64,000 bases of DNA from NCBI GenBank assembly GCA_015680685.1, contig MNCI01025574.1:250679-314678 (forward strand). Direction: 5' to 3'. The first letter of the stretch is position 1, and every line of letters starts with the position of its first letter. Position numbers and translations under genes: made by a program. A model generated the notes under the pieces. It did not search any database. It was not told the DNA's origin and saw only the letters and a list, made by a program, of their open reading frames with translations. Below, piece by piece: positions 34,030 to 44,482 of the stretch. The DNA comes from Gnetum montanum. Lineage: Eukaryota; Streptophyta; Gnetopsida; Gnetales; Gnetaceae.

Positions 34030-34640
34030 TTAGATGTGATGGATTTTTTTCCTAGCTAAGAAGGGACAAGCTGAGATATGATCCTCAACTTGATGACAAT
34101 AACTATAGGAGTTTGAAAGATAAAAATAATATATTTTTTGGATGAAGAGTTTTCCACTAGCTACAAAGGTTAATGAGGTCTTCCTAAGATCTATATTAAG
34201 TTTGATAAAATAGAGGTGAATTTGAATTTCATTAATCATAGTGCTATGGTTGGAAATAATAGGACCAAGGGTACTCATGATGTCCCTCTCTATGGATGAA
34301 AAAATTAGTTGATGATTTGGCAGTTCCACATAGTAGGAAATTATGTTATATGCCAGGTCATTAAGATTAAAGTCAAATTTATAGGCATGTGCAATTATAG
34401 TTGCATTCTGTGTTGAAAAAATTTTGAGAGAGAGATTCTTCTTGACCTAAGAGGCCTTGGATAGTTACACCAAAATAAAGTTTTAACCATAGTAGTAGGC
34501 AAGAGAAAATTGAATGCCCTAGGGCTAAAGGAGAATTTGGATTTGCATGTTAATACTCATTGACCTTGGTAGAAACTCCACTATTTGAAAAAAATAAAGA
34601 ATGTTGCAAAATCTTTAGAAACCACATTGAAAATATTATT
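34030..34640 (-). pseudogene. LINE-2 ORF1 (DUF4283-like, zinc-knuckle protein), broken
   Basis: Minus strand: FDFNLNDLAYNIISYYVELP near 34310-34370, then LRKTSLTFVASGKLFIQKI and, after a small gap, YCHQVEDHISACPFLARKK near 34050-34090. This is the RNA-binding ORF1 layout of plant L1 elements (DUF4283 followed by C-x2-C-x4-H-x4-C), with the first knuckle Cys lost (S-Y-S-Y-C-H). The N-terminal part above 34400 is frame-shifted. Confidence 0.65.
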
Positions 34641-35341
34641 TAGAAGAAGTACATCTATTTTAGGCAAGTTAGAAGAACTTCCCTAATGAAGAGTAAAATT
34701 GGAAAAATTTTCCATTGTGGAACCTGCATGAAACTAACCATTACAACTCCAGCAAGATCCACAAAATCACCGTAGTACGAGTCAACACCTTCATTGCACC
34801 CCCATAACATAGATCTGCATGCAATGCCCAAACTTAGCCACTGACTACAATGCCAAACTACACAACAATGGCACAAAATAGCATCATTGGCCACCGTATA
34901 GAACCATGAGGCTAGCATAGAAATAGCCACAATAATAGCAACCACTGAGAAATCACTCAGCCACAGAGACACACCACTTATCCCATGCCACTTCCACCAC
35001 CAACACAATTGTAGCTACCACTACCCAAGGATAAGTAGCAACATATACATGAACAAAAATGGCAACATAGAACTAGTAGCCTACCAGGTCCAAGAGCCCT
35101 CATGACCACAACATAGCTATCACTAGATGTCAAAGGTCATAAAAGCCCCAATAGATAAAATTATTTTTTTAGAAAATGAAAATTGGGAATGGTAGTGTCA
35201 TAGTGTGGTGTAGCATAATAGCTCACTAGGACATGGGGCCCCCATGACTGTAGTGTAGCTAGTGCCTATAAACAATGATCACAAAGTCACTTGCAATAGA
35301 GATTTTCACCAAAAAGAGGCCTTAGAATGATGGTGATTTCA
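34641..35341 (-). other. LINE-2 5' region
   Basis: From ORF1 to the 5' end of the element. An open minus-strand stretch (34655-35008) is Trp/Cys-rich without a recognisable domain and is not called a gene. No separate promoter could be recognised. Confidence 0.4.
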
Positions 35342-35359
35342 CTAGAAAATAAACATTAT
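35342..35359. other. LINE-2 target-site duplication, right
   Basis: CTAGAAAATAAACATTAT, partner of 28361-28375; from here copy B resumes its match to copy A (7396 onward). Confidence 0.8.
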
Positions 35360-35904
35360 CAATAAAAATGAGATCCAACTGCCAATACCTACCATAGAAA
35401 TTTCTTTGCATCAAAACATTTGGAAGAGCATTATTTTCAAGTGTGTTGTGCATCCTATCCAAATACAATGTACAGTACATGCATCATGAATGCATGTGAG
35501 GTTGTTATTTTTATCATTTAAAAGTGTGTATAGGACTTTGGGATAGTTTAGATAATGGTGCCAAGAATGTTCTATTTAAAAGAGGCACTCTTCACATGCT
35601 TTCTAATTAGAAAGGGAATTTTTTCAAGGTTAAAGGAAATTCGATATGCCTATAACAACACAAATAACATGTTTAATCTATATCATAAAATACATAATTA
35701 CATAAAATAGGAAATAATATCATAAAATGATTAAAAGAGTATATTCCACTAGCACACTACAACAGGAATGTAGTAATCCACAAACTAAACTTATATCAAA
35801 CCTTCTTCAACCATAATCAAAGGAAGAAAACATTTTATTTCACATGAACAGCTACTAACCATAAATATATTGGGCATCCTAAAGTAACTAGATCATTACA
35901 CCAA

Positions 35905-36605
35905 ATTAAAATGGAAACCCTTTTTTATCTTCTTTTGTTAATTTATCTAGCTTGACACTAAATTTACCATAGCTTTTCTGGAACTTCTCCTAGTTGCCAA
36001 AGCCATGGTGGCCTCATCCTTGAACTACAACACATGATTCTTGGAATTATGCCTGTGTTGCCCCTCCATGAGCTCTATAATGGAATTCTTCAAAGATTCT
36101 TCTTTTACAAGCTCATCACCCTCTCTTTGCAATGGTACCCCAAATTGATATTGTTGCAGTATCATAACAACACTCATGATTTGATCTTCCACAAGCGACC
36201 ATGGAATAATGGGCATGCTACAATTGATACTCTCCAAAGTAGAATTCCAAACATAGTGGCTGAAAAATCTAGCAATGGTAGGGTTTAATAGAACTACCAT
36301 CTATGGCACCCATATTTCCACCACCAAGCCCAAGCTAAGTGCTTGCCCTTGGCTTGGCTCTGTTTCTATGTTGCTCTGCCCTACTAGTTTGTAGAACATC
36401 CATAGAAATTTGTGGCTACAGCTCTGTAGAGCCTTCTCCATTTCTATGGACTATGCTATAGATACAATGGCCTAGCTGCCCAAGCACACGAATAGAATTG
36501 AGGCTACAAGTTGTCGATCCAGCCATTACAGGCAATACACTTGCCTATTCTCTACCTTTGCTAGCACAATAGGATCTATGTCGTAAATCAGTGATATTCC
36601 TTTTT
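35905..36605 (-). pseudogene. UDP-glycosyltransferase (family 1) pseudogene, copy B, with PSPG box
   Basis: Minus strand. WLDRQLVASILFVCLGS near 36490-36525 is the start of the UGT C-terminal domain (W-L-D-x-Q-x-x-x-S-V-L-F-V-x-F-G-S). E-M-E-K-A-L-Q-S and H-K-F-L-W follow. The UDP-sugar-binding PSPG box is at about 36175-36285: NPTIARFFSHYVWNSTLES then PIIPWSLVEDQ (family H-P-x2-G-x-F-x-S-H-C-G-W-N-S-x2-E...P-x2-x-W-P-x4-Q). The catalytic-site H-C-G-W is H-Y-V-W and the leading His is Asn. The end reads QQYQFGVPLQREGDELVKEE and N-L-V-S-S. At least five stops. Upstream N-terminal domain absent. Confidence 0.8.
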
Positions 36606-37366
36606 CCCTTGCTTGACTAGACAACAAGAAATCATTTTTGCTTAATTTTTTGTTTTTCTTTTCATGTAAGCCAAGTAGGCCTTAAAATATTTTTCTTTTG
36701 TTTTTGTTTTTTTTCCTGTTCATCCCCTTTAATGATGTATATTGCATAAAAAGCTACTTGACAAAAGATTAGCTTTAAAATAAAGAATGCATTAAAATCC
36801 CTTTTTTTGATCATGTTCATCTCTAAAGCTAGCTGGCAAAAGATTGACATTAAAATAAAGTAGGCATTAAAATCCTTTTTTTAATTACATTTGTCTCTTA
36901 TGACAATCATTAGCATAAAATCCAGCTGACCCAACATGCAACTATTACTCCTAACTACCCATTAAGCAAGTTGACATTAACACTTTTTTTTAATTATGAC
37001 ATGTTGATGATAGTATTAGAAGTCTAAATCCTTTCCCAAGCAAGGAAAGCAAGTTGACACTAAAGTTCGTTATCGATCACAATCATAAGAGCACTAAAAA
37101 TCTTTTCTGATTTCCATCATGATAAATTATTAGTTGACTAAAAGAAAATCATTTTGCAGTGGAAATGTTAGTTGATTTGTTTAAAATATTACCAACAATA
37201 CTTTCACTTTATCTAGAAAATCACATTTGTAAGAATGTCATTACATAAAAGAAAATTGCATAATTTTTAGCTCCTGATACACATGCACTCCCATGCCACT
37301 TGCTAATCCTAGAGCAATGCTTTATAATTTTTAAATTTTAAATGAGTGATGAAGTTGATAGAAACT

Positions 37367-37389
37367 TATATATATATATATATATATAT
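37367..37389. repeat. TA dinucleotide repeat
   Basis: About eleven TA units immediately left of the foldback element; a shorter AC/TA tract (37775-37798) lies on its right side. Confidence 0.95.
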
Positions 37390-37774
37390 GAATTGGTCGA
37401 GATGATTTTAACGAAGATGATGTTAACCAAGCCTGATTACTAGACAAGGAATGAAGATATCTAAGAATGAAATCACTCATCCATCCTTTGTTTTTTTACC
37501 CATTTCCCAATTTAGTATTACCCTCTTGATCAAGTTTGTTTTGTCTTTGTTTGTTCATGATTCTTTTAAGACATATCTCTCCCATAACTAATAGCTCAAA
37601 AAGGCCATGAATAAACAAATAAAGAACAAACTTGACTAAGAGGGAAAACTAAATTGGGAAATGGGTAGAGAAATAGAGGATGGATGAGTGATTCCATTTT
37701 TAGATATCTTATTTCCTTGTCTACTAGTCAAGCTTTGTTAACATCATCTTCTTTAAAATCATCTCAACCAATTC
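37390..37774. mobile_element. Foldback element (MITE-like), long inverted repeat
   Basis: Arms 37390-37559 and 37606-37774 are near-perfect reverse complements: GAATTGGTCGAGATGATTTT at one end against AAAATCATCTCAACCAATTC at the other, through to TTGTTCATG / CATGAATAAAC next to a 46-bp loop. No coding capacity. TA-rich borders on both sides would suit a TA-targeting (Tc1/mariner-like) element, but the target duplication cannot be told from the microsatellite. Transcribed, it would give a ~170-bp hairpin. Confidence 0.85.
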
Positions 37775-37798
37775 ACACACACGCACATATATATATAT

Positions 37799-39226
37799 CT
37801 TAGCTAGTGGAGCCATTTCATGGGCAAGGAGTAGAATTTAATTAATTTTTTAAGTTTTAAAGTTATCAATTATCATTATCAATGATATTGTTATTAATGT
37901 TTAAGTTGTTAAAATATTACTTGAACTATTTCAATATCATTATTTGCATATCAAATAATATATACTGGTAAACATAAATTTGTAGAAATAAAATATTTTA
38001 TATTTCATATATGTTGATGAAGGAATACATTACATAGTCACTGCAACAAACATTACAAAGGTGTAGAATAGGATTGAGAAAAACGTAAAATATAATGATA
38101 ACTATGAACTTAATATGCCTAATCTTCCAATTAAGCAAAACGATTTCCCTCTGCAATTCTACTATGTGGATATTTAGCATCTAAAATCTTTCTATATCTC
38201 TGCATAGAGAAAGGAGGATGAATCTTCAAAAAGTCAATGGTCTTAACTCTAGATAATGTTATTTACATTATTATTATCAATAATGTGAATCATTTTAGAG
38301 GATGAATTTCTAGGTGATGAGAATAGTTTTTTAAATCAAAGAATGCCTTCACACAATCCCTTGTTAAATAATGTTGCTTCTTGAAATATTTAAAAGTGTT
38401 ATGTAGGTGTTTGTAGTTTAAACAGATGATATCCATTGTTCTCAAGATTTTTATAGGAGGAATATGTCAATGCATTCATAGGAGTCAATTTTGTAACACC
38501 ACCAAGAAAATTCATGTTGTAAGTTGTAATTTTCATCTTTCTACCTAAGGCAAGATTTTATTGTAAATGTAAGATTCATAGTCCATGAGCTAAAATCTTG
38601 CATATTTAACTTTTTTGGGGTTGAAAAATGGCTTAGAAGTTGCTATTATGTCAGTACTCAAGTGGAAAAAGTTACCTCATATTTATATTTGGGCTTGGAA
38701 AGGCTAAAATTACCTTGGGAATTGCCAAATTTGCCATTTTCAAGGGTTTTTATAGAGGTATAGACTCAACTATGCTAGAACCATCTATCCCTACCATAGA
38801 TGGTGTTGGGTTTTCATTTTCCACCAAAACCCAGCATAGTCCCAACCAAAACCCAACATAGATGCACATATCTAGTGTTGGAATTATTGGGATTTCCAAT
38901 TGTTCCAACAGTGGCCAATGTAGTCACCCCAAGTTTTCAGCAGTTGTAATGTGGCCAACATAGGCATTAGGTTCACCAATAGTTTTCAACAACCTTAGCA
39001 TAGTCCATAATGGTTAGTATAGTTGTGATGGTTCCAACATAGTCACCAAAGTCCATTTACTATTGATAGTATCTGGATGGGATTTGGTGGCTATGGTGTA
39101 TCTAAACTTACTATAAATAGTCACCTATGTTGAGAATTGATAACCATTACACCTACAAATAGACATCAATTTATTAGTAATTATGACAGTGATGTGTAAA
39201 GCCTAAAAAGAGCAATTCCATAGCCT
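37799..39226. other. Gene-free stretch, unassigned
   Basis: AT-rich, no coding signal in either strand. From about 38740 to 39120 it has recurring CATAGTC/ACTATG words (for example CAGCATAGTC, CCAATGTAGTC) similar in style to 46000-46640 and 61680-62540. The last part directly abuts the truncated LTR of TRG. Confidence 0.4.
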
Positions 39227-40093
39227 ATAGAAATAGTAGACATCTACTACGAAAGAAAGATGTCTCCCTAATGACAAAGACATCTTGGCTAAGTTGAAGA
39301 CTAAACAGATAAAGACATCTATGAAAAATAGAACACATATTTCTATAGAGAAAGACATCTTTGATGAGAAGAAGACATCTTTCTAGAATGAAGGTCTAAT
39401 GTAGAAAGAAATATCAACCTTGAAGAGACATCTCCAATGATTGTTAAATAGTCATTGCATGAATTCCAAGGTGATTTCAAAAACACATTGGATATAAGAA
39501 TACTTCATTCCATTAGGAAAAATGCAAGAATTATTATACTTTCAGGTGTCATATCAAGCAATTATTGTAATTATCATTAGTATAATATTTTTCCTCATTA
39601 TCCTATTACAAAGTGAGCTTTGCCTCATTGTACGAGGATCAGAAAGTTTAGTTGCATTCCTACCTTGTAATTTTTCATTCTCTTGTTACCCTACGGGGTG
39701 GATGTGCTTCTTATTGCAAGGCATCATCCTTGAGCTTGTTAGGATCTTGCGGAATTGAGTCATTGTGTAGTGCTACAATACTCCAAAGTGGAGCTCAAGT
39801 TGTAAAGATTGTGGGATCCTAGAAACCACATTCTAAGCTTGTTGAGATCTTATGAGGTTGAGTAGATTCATAGTATTGAATCACTCTAGAGTGGAGCTTA
39901 GAGTTTGTATAGGGTGTGATACCCTTCAAACCACATTTGAGAGCAACAAAGTCTAAAGGTGTACTTGCAAAGTACCCTTTGATTGTGGACTACCAAAGTT
40001 GGGGAACCACATTAAATTTGATGTGTGATTTATCTTAATGAATTTATAATTTTGGAAACTTATGATCCACCCTTCTAAGTTCAATGATCCACA
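39227..40093 (+). repeat. TRG 5' LTR (5' end missing)
   Basis: Matches 44707-45568. Ends GATCCACA two bases before the PBS. Its first ~200 bp hold seven AGACATC/AGATGTC words. Confidence 0.8.
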
Positions 40094-40095
40094 AG

Positions 40096-40110
40096 TGGTA
40101 TCAAAGCTTG
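40096..40110 (+). other. TRG primer-binding site
   Basis: TGGTATCAAAGCTTG, initiator tRNA-Met type with one change from TGGTATCAGAGC. Confidence 0.8.
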
Positions 40111-40144
40111 ATACTCTTCTTCATCATCATCTTTAAGAGTGAAA

Positions 40145-41850
40145 ATGGAGGGGACATCTTATACAAAGCCATCCATGTTCAATGGATTTAAGTTTGCCTA
40201 TGTGAAAGCTAGAATGCAAGGATTCTTTGAATCTATGGAGTTCAAAGTTTGAGAGTTCATCCTTGAAGGTTATACTCCACCTCAGCTCCACTAGAACCAT
40301 CAAGCCCTACAACAAATGGACACAAGAGGAGAAAGAGAAGTTTATGTTTGACTAAAATGCCAAAAATTATAGTTATTATGCTTTGAATAAATTTGAGTTT
40401 ATTAAAGTAGCAAATTGTAGAATAGCCAAAGAAATTTGGTAAACATTAGAAGCTACTTATTAAGAAACCTATATTATGAAACAATCTAAATATTTTGCTT
40501 TGCAAAGTGAATATGATGATCTTAAAATGAGAGAGGGTGAGAAAATAAAAGATTATTTCCTTAGAGAAAATGATATTATTGTAGCTATTAGAGGTACCAA
40601 TAAAGATTTCTTCAAGAGTGACAATGTCATTAAAATGATCAAAACTCTTCAACTAGAGTTTAGATCAAAGGTCACGGTTATGAAAGAAATCAAATATTTT
40701 TCAACTCTAAAATTTGAAGATCTTAAAACTGCCCTCATTTCTCATGAAATGAATCTCATAAGTGAGGAATCCATCTATGAAAAATCCAATGCTCTAAAGA
40801 TTACCTCCAAGGAGAAGGAGCTCAATGAGCATGATGAGGGCAACAAAGAGGAGATTGCCTTTCTCTCAAATGATTGATAATAAGAAGAACAATGGGACAT
40901 ATTAGCAAAGATTAAATCTATCCAAAGGTAATGAAAGAGGTAAAAAAATTTTGAATTCTAACTTAGATTTTTCTTCTATAGAATGTTGAGTTTGTGGAGG
41001 AAAAAGCCATATGGCCTCTAAATATCCTAGTAATAGTAGGTTGTAGCACAAGAATAGATCCACTCATGAGGTAAAGAAAGCCAACTTTTATACAAGTTAG
41101 GATGATGGAAAGAAAAGTGAGGAAGAGGTGGAGAATAATATAAAAAATCCTCATCTCATTTGCATGACCCTCATTGATGATGATGCTGATTCATTTGATG
41201 ATGATCTTAATGATGAAGAGAGGTTTGATCTTTTATATAATGAGATTTTATCTTTTTAATATCTTTGTAATAAATTAAATAAACAAGTCAAATATAAGGA
41301 TCAAGAAATATCTTTGCTGAATTTAATTATTTTTAATCTTACTAAGAAACTCTTAGACCTAAGGGTTGAGAATGAAAGGCTAACCTTGTCCTTAGAACAG
41401 GCCAAAGTAGAAATTGCAAATGTCAAATTAGTAAATGAAAGATTGGTAAAGGGAAAATAATCTCTTTAGATGGTATTGGGACAAGGAAGAAGTCCACATG
41501 ATAAGAGTGGCTTGTAATGATACAACCAAGAGCAACCACCTTTAAACCCATCACAAACAAATGATCCTCTAAAGGAAAAATGTAGTACACCAAAATCAGG
41601 GGAAGATCCTATCCATCAAAATGATCCTAAATTTTTTGATCATAATCCTTCATACTATCATTGGATTATTAGGTGCTATTATTGTCATAAATTATGGCAT
41701 AAACAAAGTGATTGCAATCTTAAGTATTATCATACAAATAGTCGGTCATATCATAAGACTCCTTGGTCTTATCAAAGTGTATCAAGAAAGGTTCTTTTTG
41801 GAAGATCATGAGGGATATTGGACATCAACTCAAAAGAACAAAGAAAATAT
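40145..41850 (+). pseudogene. TRG gag (broken)
   Basis: ATG at 40145 (M-E-G-T-S-Y). A Copia gag core reads at 40476-40877: KYFALQSEYDDLKMREGEKI then D-Y-F-L-R-E-N-D, then MIKTLQLEFRSKV and a long charged K/E-rich tail. A knuckle near 40980-41025 reads C-stop-V-C-G-G-K-S-H-M-A-S-K-Y, and a second C-Y-Y-C-H-K-L-W-H-K-Q-S-D-C lies near 41680-41720. A coiled-coil-like stretch (41280-41455, heptads of L/I/V) lies between them. Stops at about 40252, 40440 and 40877 break it. Gag would build the particle. Confidence 0.7.
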
Positions 41851-42119
41851 GAAATAATAAAGAATTAAAATTTAGGAATAGCAGAATTATGATACTCTCA
41901 CTAACAAAGTCATAAAAGGAAGCCAAGCCATGGACATTGAAGAAGTTTGGTTGAAAAAAGAATCCTCAAAAGAGGAAATTCCTTCTCTAGCTCTTGGATT
42001 TTCCATTACCTTTTGATAGAATAGTAGGTAAGAAGAGGTAAGGTTTTACTTTTGTAAGCATCTATTAAGACTATAGTCCATTGTCAACTTTTCCACAACC
42101 CTATCCTATTTTTGTAAAG

Positions 42120-42290
42120 AAATCTACTCCAAATAAAAGACATCTATATGAAGACATCTACTCATGAACAAAGACATCTCTCTAATTTTTCTTGCTTCAC
42201 TGTAAAGACGTCTACTATGTACGAAAGATGTCTATTGTGGTTTTAAAATGTAAATAATATGTCTTTCTTTTATAAAATATGTCTTCTTTT
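42120..42290 (+). promoter_or_regulatory. LTR-like AGACATCT cluster upstream of the second TRG ORF
   Basis: Four exact AGACATC/AGATGTC words and one AGACGTC within about 110 bp, the same word that fills the first part of both LTRs. Position just before the ORF at 42374 suggests a copied LTR piece or an internal promoter; inference only. Confidence 0.35.
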
Positions 42291-42373
42291 TCATTCAAAG
42301 TCCTTGTTTACTGCTGCTATTAAAGTCAAAACCCCCATTTCTTTATTGTATTCTTTCATTTGACCCCACAAAG

Positions 42374-43270
42374 ATGACTAGGGCTTTACTATTAATAGTG
42401 ATTTTATTAGATATGGCCCATAAGAAATTTGGAACATCCAGGGTGTCACCTAAGAAGAAATCTAGAGGAAGTTCTAGCAATGCACCACCTACTTACATGC
42501 TCCAATTTCATAGTACAAGCGCACAACACAAGTTTGATATCACTCAAACCATAACCATTATTTTTGAGCATTCTCTGTCTTTCCTTGCTCATACACAAAC
42601 TATATTGATGGATTATTTTAAAGCTTTGAACTAGGACTCCTTCATTGCAATGAATTTTCTAGTTCATGTACTATTAATTAAAGAATTATATTGCAATATT
42701 ATTATTACAAATGCTATTGTTGGGGAATTCACTTCCATGGATGGGGGTCTTCTCATTGAGGTCTCTCCCCAAGTTGTGAATGCAATTCTTGGGATCTCTA
42801 GTCTTGATGTGTTCTAGGTAACAATTGATTCCATGTAGGAAATTTATTCAAATGGTATCATGCCCATAGGAAATGATGAATCTTATAATGTGTTGGTTGG
42901 AAAATATGTTTCATTTGACAAAGGTCATGTTGAAATAAGCATAATGACTCTTGATGCTTCCACCTTATTTCTTATTGTATTGTATACCATTATGGTAAAA
43001 GGGGGAAGTTATAGTTATTTACTACCATCCCAAGCCTATGTGCTTTATTATCTTCTCATAGGATTGTGTTTAGACTTGGGGCATACACTCTATTAAGAAA
43101 TGTTGAGCCTATTTGCCAAGGAAAAAATCCTTGGGCATCCCTACCTCATACGTTTGTTGATCTATTAGAAGGGTGTTCCTATTCTAGAGATGCCTTTGCT
43201 CAAAGGCATGAGAAGCCTTAGTGAATATGTTAATAAGAGCAATGTTTTAAATGTGCCTCATGCAAGACCT
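42374..43270 (+). pseudogene. TRG second ORF, possible plant-transposon-like domain (broken)
   Basis: The reading starts at the ATG at 42374 or the second one at 42413 (M-A-H-K-K-F), with a basic, Ser-rich start (SPKKKSRGSSSNAPP). A helical region follows: FLVHVLLIKELYCNI (about 42655-42700), D-G-G-L-L-I-E-V-S-P-Q-V-V-N-A-I-L-G-I (about 42745-42800), then an open stretch 42860-43096. The order 'L-x-x-E-F-Y-x-N...V-x-I-S/T-x-x-x-I-x-x-I-L-G-I' recalls the 'putative plant transposon protein' domain often carried by plant retroelements; that is a resemblance by eye. Stops at about 42632, 42819 and 43096. No pol motif near it. Confidence 0.4.
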
Positions 43271-44482
43271 AACACTAGATCATAGAAGACGAAGAAGAAG
43301 AAGGCATCCTCCAAGCTAAACTAATCAAAATCCACTAGTGCCCATATCATTTATTCACTAAAGAATTTTTTTCAAATTTTTGCATGAGCCATCAAGAAGC
43401 TTGGGAGAAATCTCTTTTACTTATGTAAAAATTTGGATGAAATTGGCATTCCTCCTCCTTTTGATTGATAGGTGTTTAAGGAAGTTACTACTCCTATTTC
43501 TAATAATGAGGAGGATGTTCCTATCCCCCTAAGGCATTCTATAGCAACCAACCTTTCACGTGCTTATGCCTCAGGGATGGAGTCTAATTTAGAGCCTGAG
43601 GCACCACCACCTCATGTCTAAGGGAAGCATATGCTCCCATGCAGTAGCTTGAGCATCATGGTCTTGCACTGCCTATCCATTCAATCCTTCATTAGTCGAT
43701 GCTCCCAGCTCATTTGAGTAGTATTCTATGGAGAGTATCTTTGGGGTCATGTACCAATTGGTACAAGCTTATTAGCCTCTAGTTTAGTTAGATCCTCTAG
43801 CTTCATCTTAATTTCAAGTAAAGCTTCATCTCTCGTGAGCTCCAATTTAGTAGGTTGATTCCATTGATGAAGATGAGAAACAATTAACTTGAGACAACAC
43901 TAGCAGTGATGATGATGATGAGGAGACTTATCATCCATCCAAAGTAGTGGAGGGATTAGAATCTAAGGATGCAACCAAGGTCAGTGATTAAATACCTCAA
44001 GTAACTATTTTTCTCTCTCCTTTTTGTTGATGTCCAAAAATGAAAAGAAGTTTTTGTTTCTCATATATGTGATTTTTGAGACTTTGCACATATGTGATTG
44101 ATGTGGTGCTCAACATATGGTTGTTATGACAATTGCTGATTTATGTGAACAATTGGCTATATGATAGTTTGTGGATGAGTTATAGATAGATGATGTTTTT
44201 CTTTGTTATATCTATGTGGTATACTTTTCATCTTTACTTTTGCATTTACATAATTTCATTTTTTATGTACTACTAAACTACCTTGAACCTTAACAATTTA
44301 TCCTACTTCCTAGCTACCATTAAAATTTATATGTCTTAATATATTTCTTAGTTTTTAGTGTAACGTTTCTATGCTTTATCTTTTTAATGCTATTCAAAAA
44401 TAGAGAGAGTATATATTTTGGATATTTGCATGTCTACTAATCAATTTTATTAAGTTTTGAACATCACAATAAAGAAGAAGAT
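43271..44482 (+). other. TRG 3' internal region
   Basis: A Pro/acidic-rich reading with stops continues to about 43990 (E-P-E-A-P-P-P near 43590; a run of Asp/Glu codons near 43900), then AT-rich non-coding sequence up to the purine tract AAAGAAGAAGAT before the 3' LTR. No known domain. Confidence 0.4.

Larger units (their letters stand above)
28376..35341 (-). mobile_element. LINE-2: near full-length L1-type LINE inserted in copy B
   Basis: Minus-strand element with ORF1 (about 34030-34640), endonuclease (33498-33660 and 31700-32359), RT (about 29990-31690) and zf-RVT end (28930-29480). Its borders come from copy A, which lacks it: the host sequence stops at 28375 and resumes at 35342, with ATAAACATTAT on both sides (28365-28375; 35349-35359), extending to an imperfect 16-18-bp duplication with CTAGA in front. 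Such a long duplication suits LINE integration. The 3' end (low coordinates) is partly hidden by the N run, and no poly(A) is visible at the junction. ORFs are broken. COP-3 lies inside the endonuclease. Confidence 0.85.
21385..37366. repeat. Segmental duplication, copy B (partner at 1011-8857)
   Basis: Same order and orientation as copy A: LINE RT fragment, COP-B, opposing LINE fragment, spacer (to 28375), then, after the LINE-2 insertion, spacer and UGT fragment (35345-37366). Copy B lacks about 1.3 kb of COP gag/protease that copy A has, but keeps the Copia integrase/RT centre, the LINE RT N-terminal part and the UGT sugar-binding box that copy A lost. The right edge runs into a TA dinucleotide repeat and a foldback element. 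Confidence 0.85.

Noticed and set aside
34655-35008. 117-residue minus-strand open frame rich in Trp/Cys
   Set aside because: Lies in the LINE-2 5' region, has no recognisable domain and no homologous frame elsewhere in the window.
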